Positions 53,879-61,355 are shown, numbered from the stretch's first letter. The stretch is 64,000 nucleotides of DNA from Anaerolineaceae bacterium (GCA_029975475.1 JARKPB010000008.1:558001-622000), one strand, 5' to 3'. Made by a program: numbers and translations. The notes: generated from the letters alone by a model not told the origin.

Positions 53879-56508
53879 TGCCTGAAGGCGAGATTTACGA
53901 AGCAATCGAGCGCTTCCGGCGGGAACTGCTGCGGCGGGAGCGCAAAGCTGCGAGCGAGATGGTGCGCGTGTATGGCGAGGCGTGGAAGCGCATTAAGGCA
54001 GAACTAGAGCGCCTTCATACTGAGTACGAAGCGACGAAAGCGCGCGGAGAGAAGCCGGGGCCTGACTGGATTTACCAGTTCAATCGGGCGCGGGCTTTTC
54101 GGGATCAGGTGGAACGGGAACTGCTGGCGTTTGCCCAGTATGCTGAGAACCAGGTGCGCGAACAGCAGCGTGACGCTATTGAGGCAGCGGAACGGCGTGC
54201 GGAGGAGTTGACCCGGCGTGCTCTGGGGAATCCACCGGCAGGATTGGTGATTGACTGGAACCGGATTGATACCAGTGCGGTTGAAACGTTGCTGGGGGTG
54301 ACGCAGGCAGACAGTCCGCTGCACCGGCTGTTAGTGAGTATCTCAACGGAGGGGGCGCAGGCGGCGGAAGATGCGCTGTTTCAGGGAATGCTGCTGGGGC
54401 AGAATCCGCGCGAGGTGGCGCGGGAGATGCGGCGCGCGCTTGGCGTGACGTTGAGCCGCGCTTTGACGATTGCGCGGACTGAGACGCTGCGCGCCCACCG
54501 CGAGGCGACCCGCGCCAGTTACCAGGCGAACAACGATATTGTGACGGGCTGGATATGGCACAGCGCAACCGATGAGCGGACGTGCGCGGCGTGCTGGGCA
54601 ATGCACGGGACTGAACATAAGGTTGATGAGATACTGGATGATCATCCCAACGGCAGATGTTTAACTCCGGGTACTGTTGTTTCCGGCCCGCTCGCTACCG
54701 CCCTCGTAACCAGATACTACGAAGGTGATGTTATCACTATCAGCACTTCCTTTGGCAAGTTCCTTACCGTCACCCCGAATCACCCTGTATTGACCAACAG
54801 AGGTTGGGTTGCTGCTAATCTCTTGAAGAAAGGTGACTATGTAGTCAGCGGCGGAGGGGGAAATTGGACTTCTTCTGGCGTGTGTCCAGATGACTATCAG
54901 ATGCCAACCGTGATTGAGGATATACAGCGCTCTTTGAATATGACCAGGTTTTTCACGATGCCAACTGCCCCCGAAGATTTCCACGGCGACGGGGTAGGAA
55001 GCGATGTCCACGTTATATATTCCAATCGCTTTTTGCGGAGTTACCTCCAACCCTCTTTCAACAAGCCATTCCACGAGCATGATTTCTGCTTGAGAGCGCC
55101 CGAGGGCTTTTTGTTCTCTGGTGATAGCACGCCTGACTTTTTCTTCTTCAGGGACAATTCTTCCTCTGACACTATTTTGGGCGATTTTTATTCTTCTCAA
55201 ATGTTCTTCTGCAGGGGTAGTTTGTGCAAGCAGGCGGTTGGCGCTTACCTGGTCTCTGATTTCGATATGATTGGCAACCAATCTTGCTCTGATTGCACTT
55301 CTCGATACCCCAAAAGATTTGGCAAGAGCGTTTTCAGATTCGCCGCTTGTGTATCGCCTGATAATTTCTTCGTCGGGAAGACCGAGGTAGATTCTTCTGG
55401 TTTTTCCCGCCTTCTCTCCGATAATTTTGTAACGGAGGACTTTGTCACGGAACAACCCATGAGTCTTGAGATAATTTCTGAGGCGCTCTTCAGAAGTGTG
55501 GCATATGGCAGCAGCGTCTTGCGCGCTGTAGCCAGAAATGTAAAGTTCGACCGCGTGACGGAAGTCAGTATCACTCGCTTTACTGGGCATGTTTATAATC
55601 TCCAAACAATGTCAGGATGGTATATCGCTAATGGGATTATAACGCACAATTGCGCGATGATACCCAAAACACGCACCTGGGCAGAAATTGGGAAGCAGTA
55701 TGGAATTGACCTGTCTGATGTGCCGGATACTAATCCTGAGATTGAGCCTGGCGTTTCGCTGTTTGAGCGCCTGCCGGCAGAGAAGCAGATCAAGATTTTG
55801 GGACCGGCGAAGTATGCTGCATGGAAGGAAGGCGAGTTTTCGCTAAGTGACATTGTTGGGCGGTCCAGGTCGAAAGAGTGGGGAACCCACCGGTTTGAGA
55901 AGAGCCTGGCGGCGTTGCTGGGCGCAGAAAAGGCGAAGGGGTATACGCGCCTGGCGCTGATGGGGGTAGCGAGGAAAGCAGGTCAATACTCAGTAGACGA
56001 TTTGATTCGAGTGGCTGGATTGGGATTGCGCGAGTTGACGCCAGAGGAATTGAAAAGGATTGTTCAGCATGTGGCTAAGGCTGGATTTGACCCGAATGGT
56101 TTGGAAAAGTGTGGCGGGCGGCTCGCCGGGTTGGTTTGGAATGGGAAAACGTTAAAGGGAAACGATACGCTTCCACCTGGTGAAGCGCATTATTTACGGC
56201 ATGTGGTGAAACGGCATGAATGGCCTGCAAATACAACGCTGAATGAATATTATCAGAGTTTGCGAGAAGTAATTGAAGACGAGAATTCGGGTATTGTTGT
56301 TCATAAAATTGGATCAGAATGGCAAGTTGGATTTTTGAATACATCATCTGAATGGAGAGGTCTGGCTGGTAATGATATAATATTTGTGGATTATCGCCTA
56401 TCAATTTCTTATTGGGTGACGGGATATCAGCCGGACGATTTTGAGAGTCTATTGGCAAGTTCAAAATGGAGCAATATAAAATGGTTACGGCCTTTCAAGA
56501 TCAGATAG
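53878..56508 (+). CDS. Head morphogenesis protein (SPP1 gp7/Mu gpF-like) with intein and a toxin-like C-terminal domain
   Basis: 876 aa precursor, about 545 aa after splicing. The N-terminal half is a coiled-coil structural part. The Mu-F domain has RTETLRAHREATRASYQANNDIVTGWIWHSATDERTCAACWAMHG and DHPNGR/CAMIPKTRTW around the intein (residues 261-591). After about residue 690 (HVAKAGFDPN...) comes an unrelated C-terminal part (HYLRHVVKRHEWPANTTLNEYYQSL...DDFESLLASSKWSNIKWLRPF) that reads like a small nuclease-type toxin and is AT-richer than its neighbours. A small gene overlaps its end. The toxin reading is uncertain. Confidence 0.8.
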   Translation: MPEGEIYEAIERFRRELLRRERKAASEMVRVYGEAWKRIKAELERLHTEYEATKARGEKPGPDWIYQFNRARAFRDQVERELLAFAQYAENQVREQQRDAIEAAERRAEELTRRALGNPPAGLVIDWNRIDTSAVETLLGVTQADSPLHRLLVSISTEGAQAAEDALFQGMLLGQNPREVAREMRRALGVTLSRALTIARTETLRAHREATRASYQANNDIVTGWIWHSATDERTCAACWAMHGTEHKVDEILDDHPNGRCLTPGTVVSGPLATALVTRYYEGDVITISTSFGKFLTVTPNHPVLTNRGWVAANLLKKGDYVVSGGGGNWTSSGVCPDDYQMPTVIEDIQRSLNMTRFFTMPTAPEDFHGDGVGSDVHVIYSNRFLRSYLQPSFNKPFHEHDFCLRAPEGFLFSGDSTPDFFFFRDNSSSDTILGDFYSSQMFFCRGSLCKQAVGAYLVSDFDMIGNQSCSDCTSRYPKRFGKSVFRFAACVSPDNFFVGKTEVDSSGFSRLLSDNFVTEDFVTEQPMSLEIISEALFRSVAYGSSVLRAVARNVKFDRVTEVSITRFTGHVYNLQTMSGWYIANGIITHNCAMIPKTRTWAEIGKQYGIDLSDVPDTNPEIEPGVSLFERLPAEKQIKILGPAKYAAWKEGEFSLSDIVGRSRSKEWGTHRFEKSLAALLGAEKAKGYTRLALMGVARKAGQYSVDDLIRVAGLGLRELTPEELKRIVQHVAKAGFDPNGLEKCGGRLAGLVWNGKTLKGNDTLPPGEAHYLRHVVKRHEWPANTTLNEYYQSLREVIEDENSGIVVHKIGSEWQVGFLNTSSEWRGLAGNDIIFVDYRLSISYWVTGYQPDDFESLLASSKWSNIKWLRPFKIR
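54658..55650 (+). other. Intein in the head morphogenesis protein (331 aa)
   Basis: Block A begins CLTPGTVVSGPLATALVTRY, block B is FLTVTPNHPVLTNRGWVAANLLKKGDYVV, block F is GHVYNLQTMSGWYIANGI and block G is THN followed by Cys. All splicing residues are present. The middle stretch is odd (runs such as FFFF and SSS) because the opposite strand codes for a homing endonuclease across almost the whole intein. The insertion splits the conserved HPNGR-C motif. No TACTSAGTA copy lies inside. Confidence 0.9.
54661..55590 (-). CDS. Vsr-like homing endonuclease on the antisense strand of the head-protein intein
   Basis: 309 aa. Two helix-turn-helix repeats (VELYISGYSAQDAAAICHTSEERLRNYL; IIRRYTSGESENALAKSFGVSRSAIRARL) precede a nuclease fold: AEIMLVEWLVERGLEVTPQKAIGIYNVDIASYPVAVEIFGGSWHREKPGHIQRALYILNHGWHLIVIW. 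The D...E...H layout is that of Vsr-type enzymes, a fold used by the EDxHD homing endonucleases. GGAG lies nine bases before ATG 55590; a TTG at 55605 is possible. The stop codon directly abuts the intein's first codon. Its codons are in exact register with the intein codons on the other strand. Confidence 0.85.
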   Translation of the reverse strand: MPSKASDTDFRHAVELYISGYSAQDAAAICHTSEERLRNYLKTHGLFRDKVLRYKIIGEKAGKTRRIYLGLPDEEIIRRYTSGESENALAKSFGVSRSAIRARLVANHIEIRDQVSANRLLAQTTPAEEHLRRIKIAQNSVRGRIVPEEEKVRRAITREQKALGRSQAEIMLVEWLVERGLEVTPQKAIGIYNVDIASYPVAVEIFGGSWHREKPGHIQRALYILNHGWHLIVIWTHARRSPISPSAADYIVTFLQEISSNPTSVGQYRVIRGDGKELAKGSADSDNITFVVSGYEGGSERAGNNSTRS

Positions 56509-56759
56509 ATAAACGTCTTTTTGCAATTGATGGGGCGCTAAAAGATGTTGAGTATGATATGGAATGGGAATATCATGCTTTGCTTACCTTTTCAATTGAA
56601 TGGGCTGATATTTGCGGGCAAGTAAAACATCTAATTGCTGATCAAGTAAAGATGAGTCCGACTCAGAAAAGTAAATTTGACGAGTTGCGCAGTCGTTTTG
56701 ATGCCGTGAGTGACAAGCTCAAGGCGCTTGACCTGGACAACCCGTTTAGAGATGCTTAA
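56481..56759 (+). CDS. Small helical protein overlapping the head gene end, possible immunity partner
   Basis: 92 aa. MVTAFQDQIDKRLFAIDGAL, then DMEWEYHALLTFSIEWADICGQVKHLIADQV and a helical end. It overlaps the C-terminal codons of the head protein by 28 bases. GGAG at 56468 supports ATG 56481; ATG 56466 is an alternative. The place after a toxin-like domain suggests an immunity role, without family evidence. Confidence 0.55.
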   Translation: MVTAFQDQIDKRLFAIDGALKDVEYDMEWEYHALLTFSIEWADICGQVKHLIADQVKMSPTQKSKFDELRSRFDAVSDKLKALDLDNPFRDA

Positions 56760-56761
56760 GA

Positions 56762-56790
56762 GTTTTCCCCACGCACGTGGGGGTGAACCG
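56762..56790 (+). CRISPR. Solitary type I-E-like CRISPR repeat (29 bp, no array)
   Basis: The 29-bp unit starts GTTTTCCCC, has the stem CCCCAC/GTGGGG around loop GCAC, and ends with the 8-base handle GTGAACCG. This is the length, stem place and handle of type I-E repeats (E. coli handle ATAAACCG). No second copy is found within spacer distance on either side, nor any cas gene, so it is a single repeat and not an array. It lies between the small gene at 56481 and a promoter. Confidence 0.75.
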
Positions 56791-56817
56791 TTGACAACTG
56801 AAATTTTATGCTATAAT
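56791..56817 (+). promoter_or_regulatory. Promoter directly after the CRISPR repeat
   Basis: TTGACA (56791-56796), a short 15-base spacer and an extended -10 TGCTATAAT (box 56812-56817). It should drive the scaffold and capsid genes, but a terminator follows first. Confidence 0.6.
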
Positions 56818-56847
56818 CTAATTAACTGATTGCTCGACCGAGGCAAG

Positions 56848-56888
56848 AACCCGGAGCAATGCCGAAAGGTATTTGCTTCGGGTTTTTT
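56848..56888 (+). terminator. Terminator/attenuator before the scaffold gene
   Basis: AACCCGGAGCAA pairs with TTGCTTCGGGTT, then TTTTTT. It lies between the promoter at 56791 and ATG 56917, so the promoter would give a ~65-base RNA unless read through. Confidence 0.75.
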
Positions 56889-56916
56889 GTTTTGGCAGAT
56901 TTGACGAGGTGTAACA

Positions 56917-57513
56917 ATGGACGAAACGACCCAGGCGGTCACAGAAGGTGCAACCCAGGAGGTTGCGAAGCAGGCCGAAGCCCAGGCGGCGGAGGAAGAA
57001 CGCTTTGACACTGAGTATGTGCGCAAACTGCGCGCGGAAGCGGCTGATTACCGCAAGCGGCTGCGGGAGCTGGAAGGCAAGGTCAAGGCAGAAGAGGAAG
57101 CCAAGATGACCGAGCAAGAAAAACTTCAGAAGCGGCTTGCAGAATTGGTGCGCCAAACTACTGAGTATCAGCAGACCATGCAGGCGAGGACGCTGGAGTA
57201 TGAAGTCAAACTCCATGCGGCGCAGCTGGGCGTGGTGGACCCGGAAGCGGCGTATCGTTTGCTGGACACTCGCGAGATTGAATTTGGCGAGGATGGCAAA
57301 CCCGCAAACATTGAGAAAGCGCTGCGAGCATTGATTGCCGCAAAGCCGTATCTGGCGGGCGGGGGTGGGCAGGTCTCACCGACCAACCCGGCGCAGGGGA
57401 AAATCGGCGGTCAGCAAGTTTTCACTGCTGCGCAATTGAAAGACCCTAAATTTTTTGCTGCCAATCGCGAGGCCATTTTACAGGCTATGCGAGAGGGGCG
57501 CATTACTGAGTAA
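56917..57513 (+). CDS. Phage capsid scaffold protein
   Basis: 198 aa. Residues about 25-105 are a charged coiled coil (RKLRAEAADYRKRLRELEGKVKAEEEAKMTEQEKLQKRLAELVRQ), followed by a helical part with VVDPEAAYRLLDTREIEFGEDGKPANIEKALRALIAAKPYL, typical of the DUF4355/GP20-like scaffold. It guides capsid assembly and is removed later. It lies directly before the capsid gene. Palindromes at 57159 and 57504. Confidence 0.82.
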   Translation: MDETTQAVTEGATQEVAKQAEAQAAEEERFDTEYVRKLRAEAADYRKRLRELEGKVKAEEEAKMTEQEKLQKRLAELVRQTTEYQQTMQARTLEYEVKLHAAQLGVVDPEAAYRLLDTREIEFGEDGKPANIEKALRALIAAKPYLAGGGGQVSPTNPAQGKIGGQQVFTAAQLKDPKFFAANREAILQAMREGRITE

Positions 57514-57524
57514 GAGAGGAAACA

Positions 57525-58430
57525 ATGGCTAATATCACTACTACTACTGCTTCGGCTTTCATCCCGGAGATTTGGGCTAACCTGGCCCTTGAACAACTGC
57601 GCGCCAATGTGGTGCTGGCGAAACTGGTTGCCAAGGATACCGATATGGCCGCTTTCAATGTTGGGGACATTCTCCATATTCCCTATCCCGGCACTTTTTC
57701 CGCCAATAATAAGGCTGCCAACGGCGCGGTGACTTTGCAGACCCCGAGTAACGGGGCGGATGTGACCGTGACCCTGAACAAGCACAAGGAAGTATCCTTC
57801 CTGGTTGAAGATGTGGCCCGTGCGCAGGCGAATCAGGATATTCTCGCCCGCTACATTTCGGCGGCTGTTCCGGCGATTGCCGAAGCGATTGAAGCCGATC
57901 TGTTTGCGCTGTATTCCGGGCTTTCGCAGTCGGTTGGGACGAGCGGTACGGATATTTCAGCCGCGACTGTGCGCGCTGCCGTTAAGAAACTCAATGATGC
58001 CAAAGTGCCGTTGACCAATCGCTATCTGGTGATTTCGCCCAAGGATCAGATTGCTCTGCTGGGCGATACCGACCTGTCGACGTATTTCGCCAGCGCACAG
58101 GCTGATGCCGTGAAGCGCGGTGAGCTGGGTCCGCTGTACGGGCTGGATACTTACATGAGCCAGCTTGTTCCGGTGGTGAGCGGTACGCCGGATTCGACCA
58201 AGAATCTGGCTTTCCACAAGGAAGCGTTCATTCTGGCGATGCGCGCTTTGCCCGAACCGCCTGCCAATTCCGGCGCGCGCTCGGTGGCGATGCGCGACCC
58301 CGATAGCGGGCTGGTTATCCGCGTTACCAGCGCGTACAACCCGACCTATCTGGGTGTTCAGGTGACGCTGGACGTGCTGTACGGTGTGGCCGAACTGCGC
58401 GATGCAGCCGGCGTGGTTGTGCTTTCGTAG
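57525..58430 (+). CDS. Major capsid protein (HK97 fold, P22-like coat)
   Basis: 301 aa. NITTTTASAFIPEIWANLALEQLRANVVLAKLV is the N-terminal arm. GDILHIPYPGTFSANNKA and KEVSFLVEDVARAQANQDILARYISAAVPAIAEAIEADLFALYSG are typical of the P22/SPP1-type coat family. GAGAGGAAACA precedes the ATG. A long GC-rich hairpin follows the stop. No TACTSAGTA lies inside this gene. Confidence 0.88.
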   Translation: MANITTTTASAFIPEIWANLALEQLRANVVLAKLVAKDTDMAAFNVGDILHIPYPGTFSANNKAANGAVTLQTPSNGADVTVTLNKHKEVSFLVEDVARAQANQDILARYISAAVPAIAEAIEADLFALYSGLSQSVGTSGTDISAATVRAAVKKLNDAKVPLTNRYLVISPKDQIALLGDTDLSTYFASAQADAVKRGELGPLYGLDTYMSQLVPVVSGTPDSTKNLAFHKEAFILAMRALPEPPANSGARSVAMRDPDSGLVIRVTSAYNPTYLGVQVTLDVLYGVAELRDAAGVVVLS

Positions 58431-58444
58431 CCGTTTATTGGTAA

Positions 58445-58486
58445 GGGCGCGGCAGCAGAGTTTCTCCTTTGCTCACTGCCGCGCCC
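58445..58486 (+). repeat. Large hairpin after the capsid gene
   Basis: GGGCGCGGCAG (58445-58455) and CTGCCGCGCCC (58476-58486) form an 11-bp stem. No T-run follows, so it may stabilise the capsid mRNA instead of ending it. Confidence 0.6.
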
Positions 58487-58498
58487 GGAGATAACCCG

Positions 58499-58726
58499 AT
58501 GGCTAAATTCATTGTGAATTTAAAAGGCGCAGTTCATTCCATTCCGGATCATTGGCCGATACCCGGCAGCGGGCGGCTGGCAACGGAAGGGGAAATCGAT
58601 GCCTGGTATAAAGCGCAGGGATTGATCCGTGAGGTGGCAAATGGCGCGAGCGAGCATGGCAGAGTTGATCAGCCTGGTGAGAGACCTTATCGGCGATCCG
58701 GCGGGCGCAGAACAGACGTTCAGTGA
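58499..58726 (+). CDS. Small phage head-module protein, 75 aa
   Basis: MAKFIVNLKGAVHSIPDHWP, then IPGSGRLATEGEIDAWYKAQGLIREV. GGAG precedes the ATG. The last third overlaps the next gene in another frame. It may be a capsid decoration or joining protein; no family recognised. Confidence 0.5.
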   Translation: MAKFIVNLKGAVHSIPDHWPIPGSGRLATEGEIDAWYKAQGLIREVANGASEHGRVDQPGERPYRRSGGRRTDVQ

Positions 58727-59171
58727 TGATCAGATTGAGCGATCGCTAGATTTTTACCGCTGGGAGTACCGCGGTCTGCCGCTGAAACCACTGAACACAG
58801 TCATCGGCGGGAGTATTCAATACCGCGACTGGTACAGCGAGGAGCAGTACTGGGAGGCGGATGCTGGGCTGTATGATGGGGCTCATTCTCAGCTGACGCC
58901 GGCCAGTGCCGACGCGCTGCATGGACGATGGTCGTTTGCGGCTGATCAACCGACTGTGCTGGTGAGCGGCAAGGTGTATGACCCATACGGCGCGGCGGCG
59001 GATTTGCTGGAAATGTGGGTCGGTAAGGCGGCGCTGGAATTTGATGTTGACGCCGACGGAACGAACATGAAGCGCAGCCAGAAGCAGCAGGCGCTGCGCG
59101 CGCTGGCGGAACATTACCGCAAACATCAGCGGATTATTACGGCACAGCAGGTGAGAAATGACATCTTCTGA
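58641..59171 (+). CDS. Head-tail connector protein, gp6-like
   Basis: 176 aa. LISLVRDLIGDPAGAEQTFSDDQIERSLDFYRWEYRGLPL is the typical start of head-tail connectors of this kind, and it ends in a long helix (ALRALAEHYRKHQRII). It builds the neck below the portal. GAGG supports ATG 58641. It overlaps the next gene by 14 bases. Confidence 0.72.
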   Translation: MARASMAELISLVRDLIGDPAGAEQTFSDDQIERSLDFYRWEYRGLPLKPLNTVIGGSIQYRDWYSEEQYWEADAGLYDGAHSQLTPASADALHGRWSFAADQPTVLVSGKVYDPYGAAADLLEMWVGKAALEFDVDADGTNMKRSQKQQALRALAEHYRKHQRIITAQQVRNDIF

Positions 59172-59505
59172 TCTGGCAACGATTCGGGCGGAGCAAAACA
59201 GGCTGCTGCCGGACACGGTGTATATTCAGCGGGTAGTGCGGACTTCGGACGGCGCAGGTGGCTGGAGCAAAGCGTGGCAGACGATTACGACGGTAAAAGG
59301 GCGCATTGCGCCAAGCCAACGTGCTGGAGAGGCCATGCAGGGCGGCGCGATGACAGCCTACGGAGAATACATTGTGACGCTCCCCCACGATACTGAGTTA
59401 CAGCAGGATGACCGTTTGCAAATCAGCGGTACTCAGTACGAGGTAAAAGCAATTCTTGACCGCAGCGAGAAAACGGCGCTGCGGGTTTTGGTAATGAAAG
59501 CATGA
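59158..59505 (+). CDS. Phage head-tail joining protein (PF05521-like)
   Basis: 115 aa. VYIQRVVRTSDGAGGWSKAWQTITTVKGRIAPSQRAGEAM and DDRLQISGTQYEVKAILDRSEKTALRVLVM match the head-tail adaptor family. It closes the neck of a siphovirus. Near palindrome at 59391 and exact at 59430, both inside the gene. Confidence 0.8.
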   Translation: MTSSDLATIRAEQNRLLPDTVYIQRVVRTSDGAGGWSKAWQTITTVKGRIAPSQRAGEAMQGGAMTAYGEYIVTLPHDTELQQDDRLQISGTQYEVKAILDRSEKTALRVLVMKA

Positions 59506-59513
59506 GGTGAATT

Positions 59514-59783
59514 ATGGACTTCAGTGATGCACTTGTGGCAGGGGTTCCGCTCATTTTTGTGGTGATTGGGCTGGTGGAATGGTCCAAACGATTGGGGGTA
59601 TCCGGAAAACCCCTGATGGTACTCAGTATGCTGATTGGCGTGGTGCTGGGGGTGCTGTACCAGTTTAGCCAGCAGCCGCTGGAGGGATTTTCTGCCTGGT
59701 TCAGCGCGGTGGTCTATGGCCTGGCGCTTGGACTGGTTGCCAGCGGTATCTACGATGCGGCACGGAGTGTGATGAGAGGATAG
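59514..59783 (+). CDS. Holin-like membrane protein
   Basis: 89 aa with three hydrophobic segments (LVAGVPLIFVVIGLVEW; GKPLMVLSMLIGVVLGVLYQF; AWFSAVVYGLALGLVASGIYDAA). Size and place just before an endolysin fit a holin. It would make pores that release the lysozyme. The palindrome at 59620 codes V-L-S-M. Confidence 0.75.
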   Translation: MDFSDALVAGVPLIFVVIGLVEWSKRLGVSGKPLMVLSMLIGVVLGVLYQFSQQPLEGFSAWFSAVVYGLALGLVASGIYDAARSVMRG

Positions 59784-59785
59784 GC

Positions 59786-60142
59786 ATGCCGGCATCTGAG
59801 GAGCGTGTTTCAAACTTTTCACTGCAGCGGCAGATTTCTGATCTGACTGCGCGTTTGGATCAGGTGGCGCGAGATGTGAGCGAGATTAAGCAGATGCTGC
59901 GGGCTGTGGAAGAGCGTGTTCGATCTCTTGAAAACCATGAAGCAGGAGCGCATCCACTTATGGAAAGCCGAATTGATACGGTGTGTCGTAAACTTGAGGA
60001 ACATGATAAACGTCTGGAGATGTTGAATCAGATTGTCAGCCGGCTCGATCATGCCAATAAGTTGATGGCATGGCTTGGGGGGATTTTGGGCAGCACGGTA
60101 CTGATCTGGCTGGTGACGCAGATTTTGCAGGTGGTGAAATGA
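59786..60142 (+). CDS. Coiled-coil membrane protein of the lysis cassette
   Basis: 118 aa. A long coiled coil (SLQRQISDLTARLDQVARDVSEIKQMLRAVEERVRSLENHE) precedes one C-terminal membrane helix (MAWLGGILGSTVLIWLVTQIL). It resembles XhlA-type holin partners. It sits two bases after the holin gene and overlaps the endolysin start by four bases. Confidence 0.7.
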   Translation: MPASEERVSNFSLQRQISDLTARLDQVARDVSEIKQMLRAVEERVRSLENHEAGAHPLMESRIDTVCRKLEEHDKRLEMLNQIVSRLDHANKLMAWLGGILGSTVLIWLVTQILQVVK

Positions 60143-61020
60143 ACCATGCTTATGGATGTGATGTAAGTCACTGGCAGGGTGAGGTAGATTTTTTTCAGAT
60201 GCGTGAGGCTGGCGCGGCGTTTGTTTTTTTGAAGGCGTCTCAGGCGGAATGGACGGACAAGCGGTTTGTGCGAAATTACCAATGTGCGAAGGATGCCGGG
60301 TTGTTGGTTGGGATGTATCATTATCTGGACTGGAGCGTTCCAGCGATGCGGCAGGCACGTTATTTCGGCAGGCTGGTGCTGGATTATCCTCCAGATATTG
60401 AGCCGGTGCTGGATTATGAAGAACGTCGAAACGTTCCACCGCAATTAAATGCGATTGCTAATGCCCGCTTGTTTGTCGATACTGTTGGGGATTTGACAAA
60501 CGCTGTCTGTATTCTGTATACGTCACCGGGGTACTGGCGCGAGTTTGGGCGCAACAGTGTAACCTGGGAAAAACATTTGCTCTGGATTGCGCACTATAAC
60601 GTCAGTGAACCCGCGATTCCCGCGCCGTGGAGGGACTGGCTTTTCTGGCAGTACACTGACCGGGGTGAGGGGAGAAAATACGGTGTTTCCAGCGCTCAGA
60701 TTGATTTGAACCGGTTTAACGGCACGGTGGATGATCTAATGGCGCGCTACAACCAGGGAAACACGGGACAACCGACAGAACCACCGCCGCCAGTCTGTTC
60801 TCAGCCAATGAGCCCAATTCGATTACGGGTGATCGGGCAGGTTTTGAATATTCGATCTGGGCCTGCTGTATCATTTGCCCGGGTTGGGGAACTGCGGCAA
60901 GGTTCGGAAGTGACTGTTGAGGCTATCAAAGTCGAAGGTGCCAACCGGGTCTGGGTGAAACACGCAGCTGGCTGGTCAGCACTTGTGTACGACGGTAAGA
61001 TGTTCATGCAGGGGTTATGA
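60139..61020 (+). CDS. Endolysin: GH25 lysozyme with SH3-like C-terminal domain
   Basis: 293 aa. YGCDVSHWQGEVDFFQMREAGAAFVFLKASQAEWTDKRF is the GH25 start with the catalytic-site Asp; PVLDYEERRN and SAQIDLNRFNG are further GH25 positions. The C-terminal IRLRVIGQVLNIRSGPAVSFARVGELRQGSEVTVEAIK is an SH3b cell-wall binding domain. There is no signal peptide, so it needs the holin. ATG 60139 overlaps the previous stop. Confidence 0.9.
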   Translation: MNHAYGCDVSHWQGEVDFFQMREAGAAFVFLKASQAEWTDKRFVRNYQCAKDAGLLVGMYHYLDWSVPAMRQARYFGRLVLDYPPDIEPVLDYEERRNVPPQLNAIANARLFVDTVGDLTNAVCILYTSPGYWREFGRNSVTWEKHLLWIAHYNVSEPAIPAPWRDWLFWQYTDRGEGRKYGVSSAQIDLNRFNGTVDDLMARYNQGNTGQPTEPPPPVCSQPMSPIRLRVIGQVLNIRSGPAVSFARVGELRQGSEVTVEAIKVEGANRVWVKHAAGWSALVYDGKMFMQGL

Positions 61021-61355
61021 TGGCTGCGAGAGTCGTGATCCGGTACAACCGCTTGCCGCGAATTGCGGAACGGCTTTCCGATGCGGTCGGTGCAATTGTG
61101 CGCAAGGCGGCGTTTGATGTGGAGGCGAACGCAAAAGCGGTTGTACCTGTTGACACAGGGAAACTCAAAAACTCGATTACAAGTGAGTTTCCTTTGCAGA
61201 CCAAAGCCATCATTGCGCCACACACAGATTATGCAATCTTTGTTGAGTACGGCACGCGGAAGCAGCGGGCACAGCCGTACATGCGCCCAGCGGCGGAAAA
61301 GGTTGGGCCGGCGTTTATCGAGGGTTGCCGCAGGCTGGAGGAACGATTGAAATGA
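61017..61355 (+). CDS. HK97 gp10-like tail/head-tail protein
   Basis: 112 aa. AVGAIVRKAAFDVEANAKAVVPVDTGKLKNSI and YAIFVEYGTRKQRAQPYMRPAAEKV are the HK97-gp10 signature. It forms part of the neck-tail interface. The start overlaps the endolysin stop and the end overlaps the next gene by four bases. Confidence 0.85.
   Translation: MMAARVVIRYNRLPRIAERLSDAVGAIVRKAAFDVEANAKAVVPVDTGKLKNSITSEFPLQTKAIIAPHTDYAIFVEYGTRKQRAQPYMRPAAEKVGPAFIEGCRRLEERLK

Noticed and set aside
54343-54645. Minus-strand open frames over the head protein N-terminal half
   Set aside because: Short, Arg/Pro-rich shadows of the coding strand without motifs, unlike the antisense endonuclease in the intein.
56762-56888. A CRISPR array
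   Set aside because: Only one repeat is present; no second copy at 60-75 base distance and no cas gene. Kept only as a solitary repeat.
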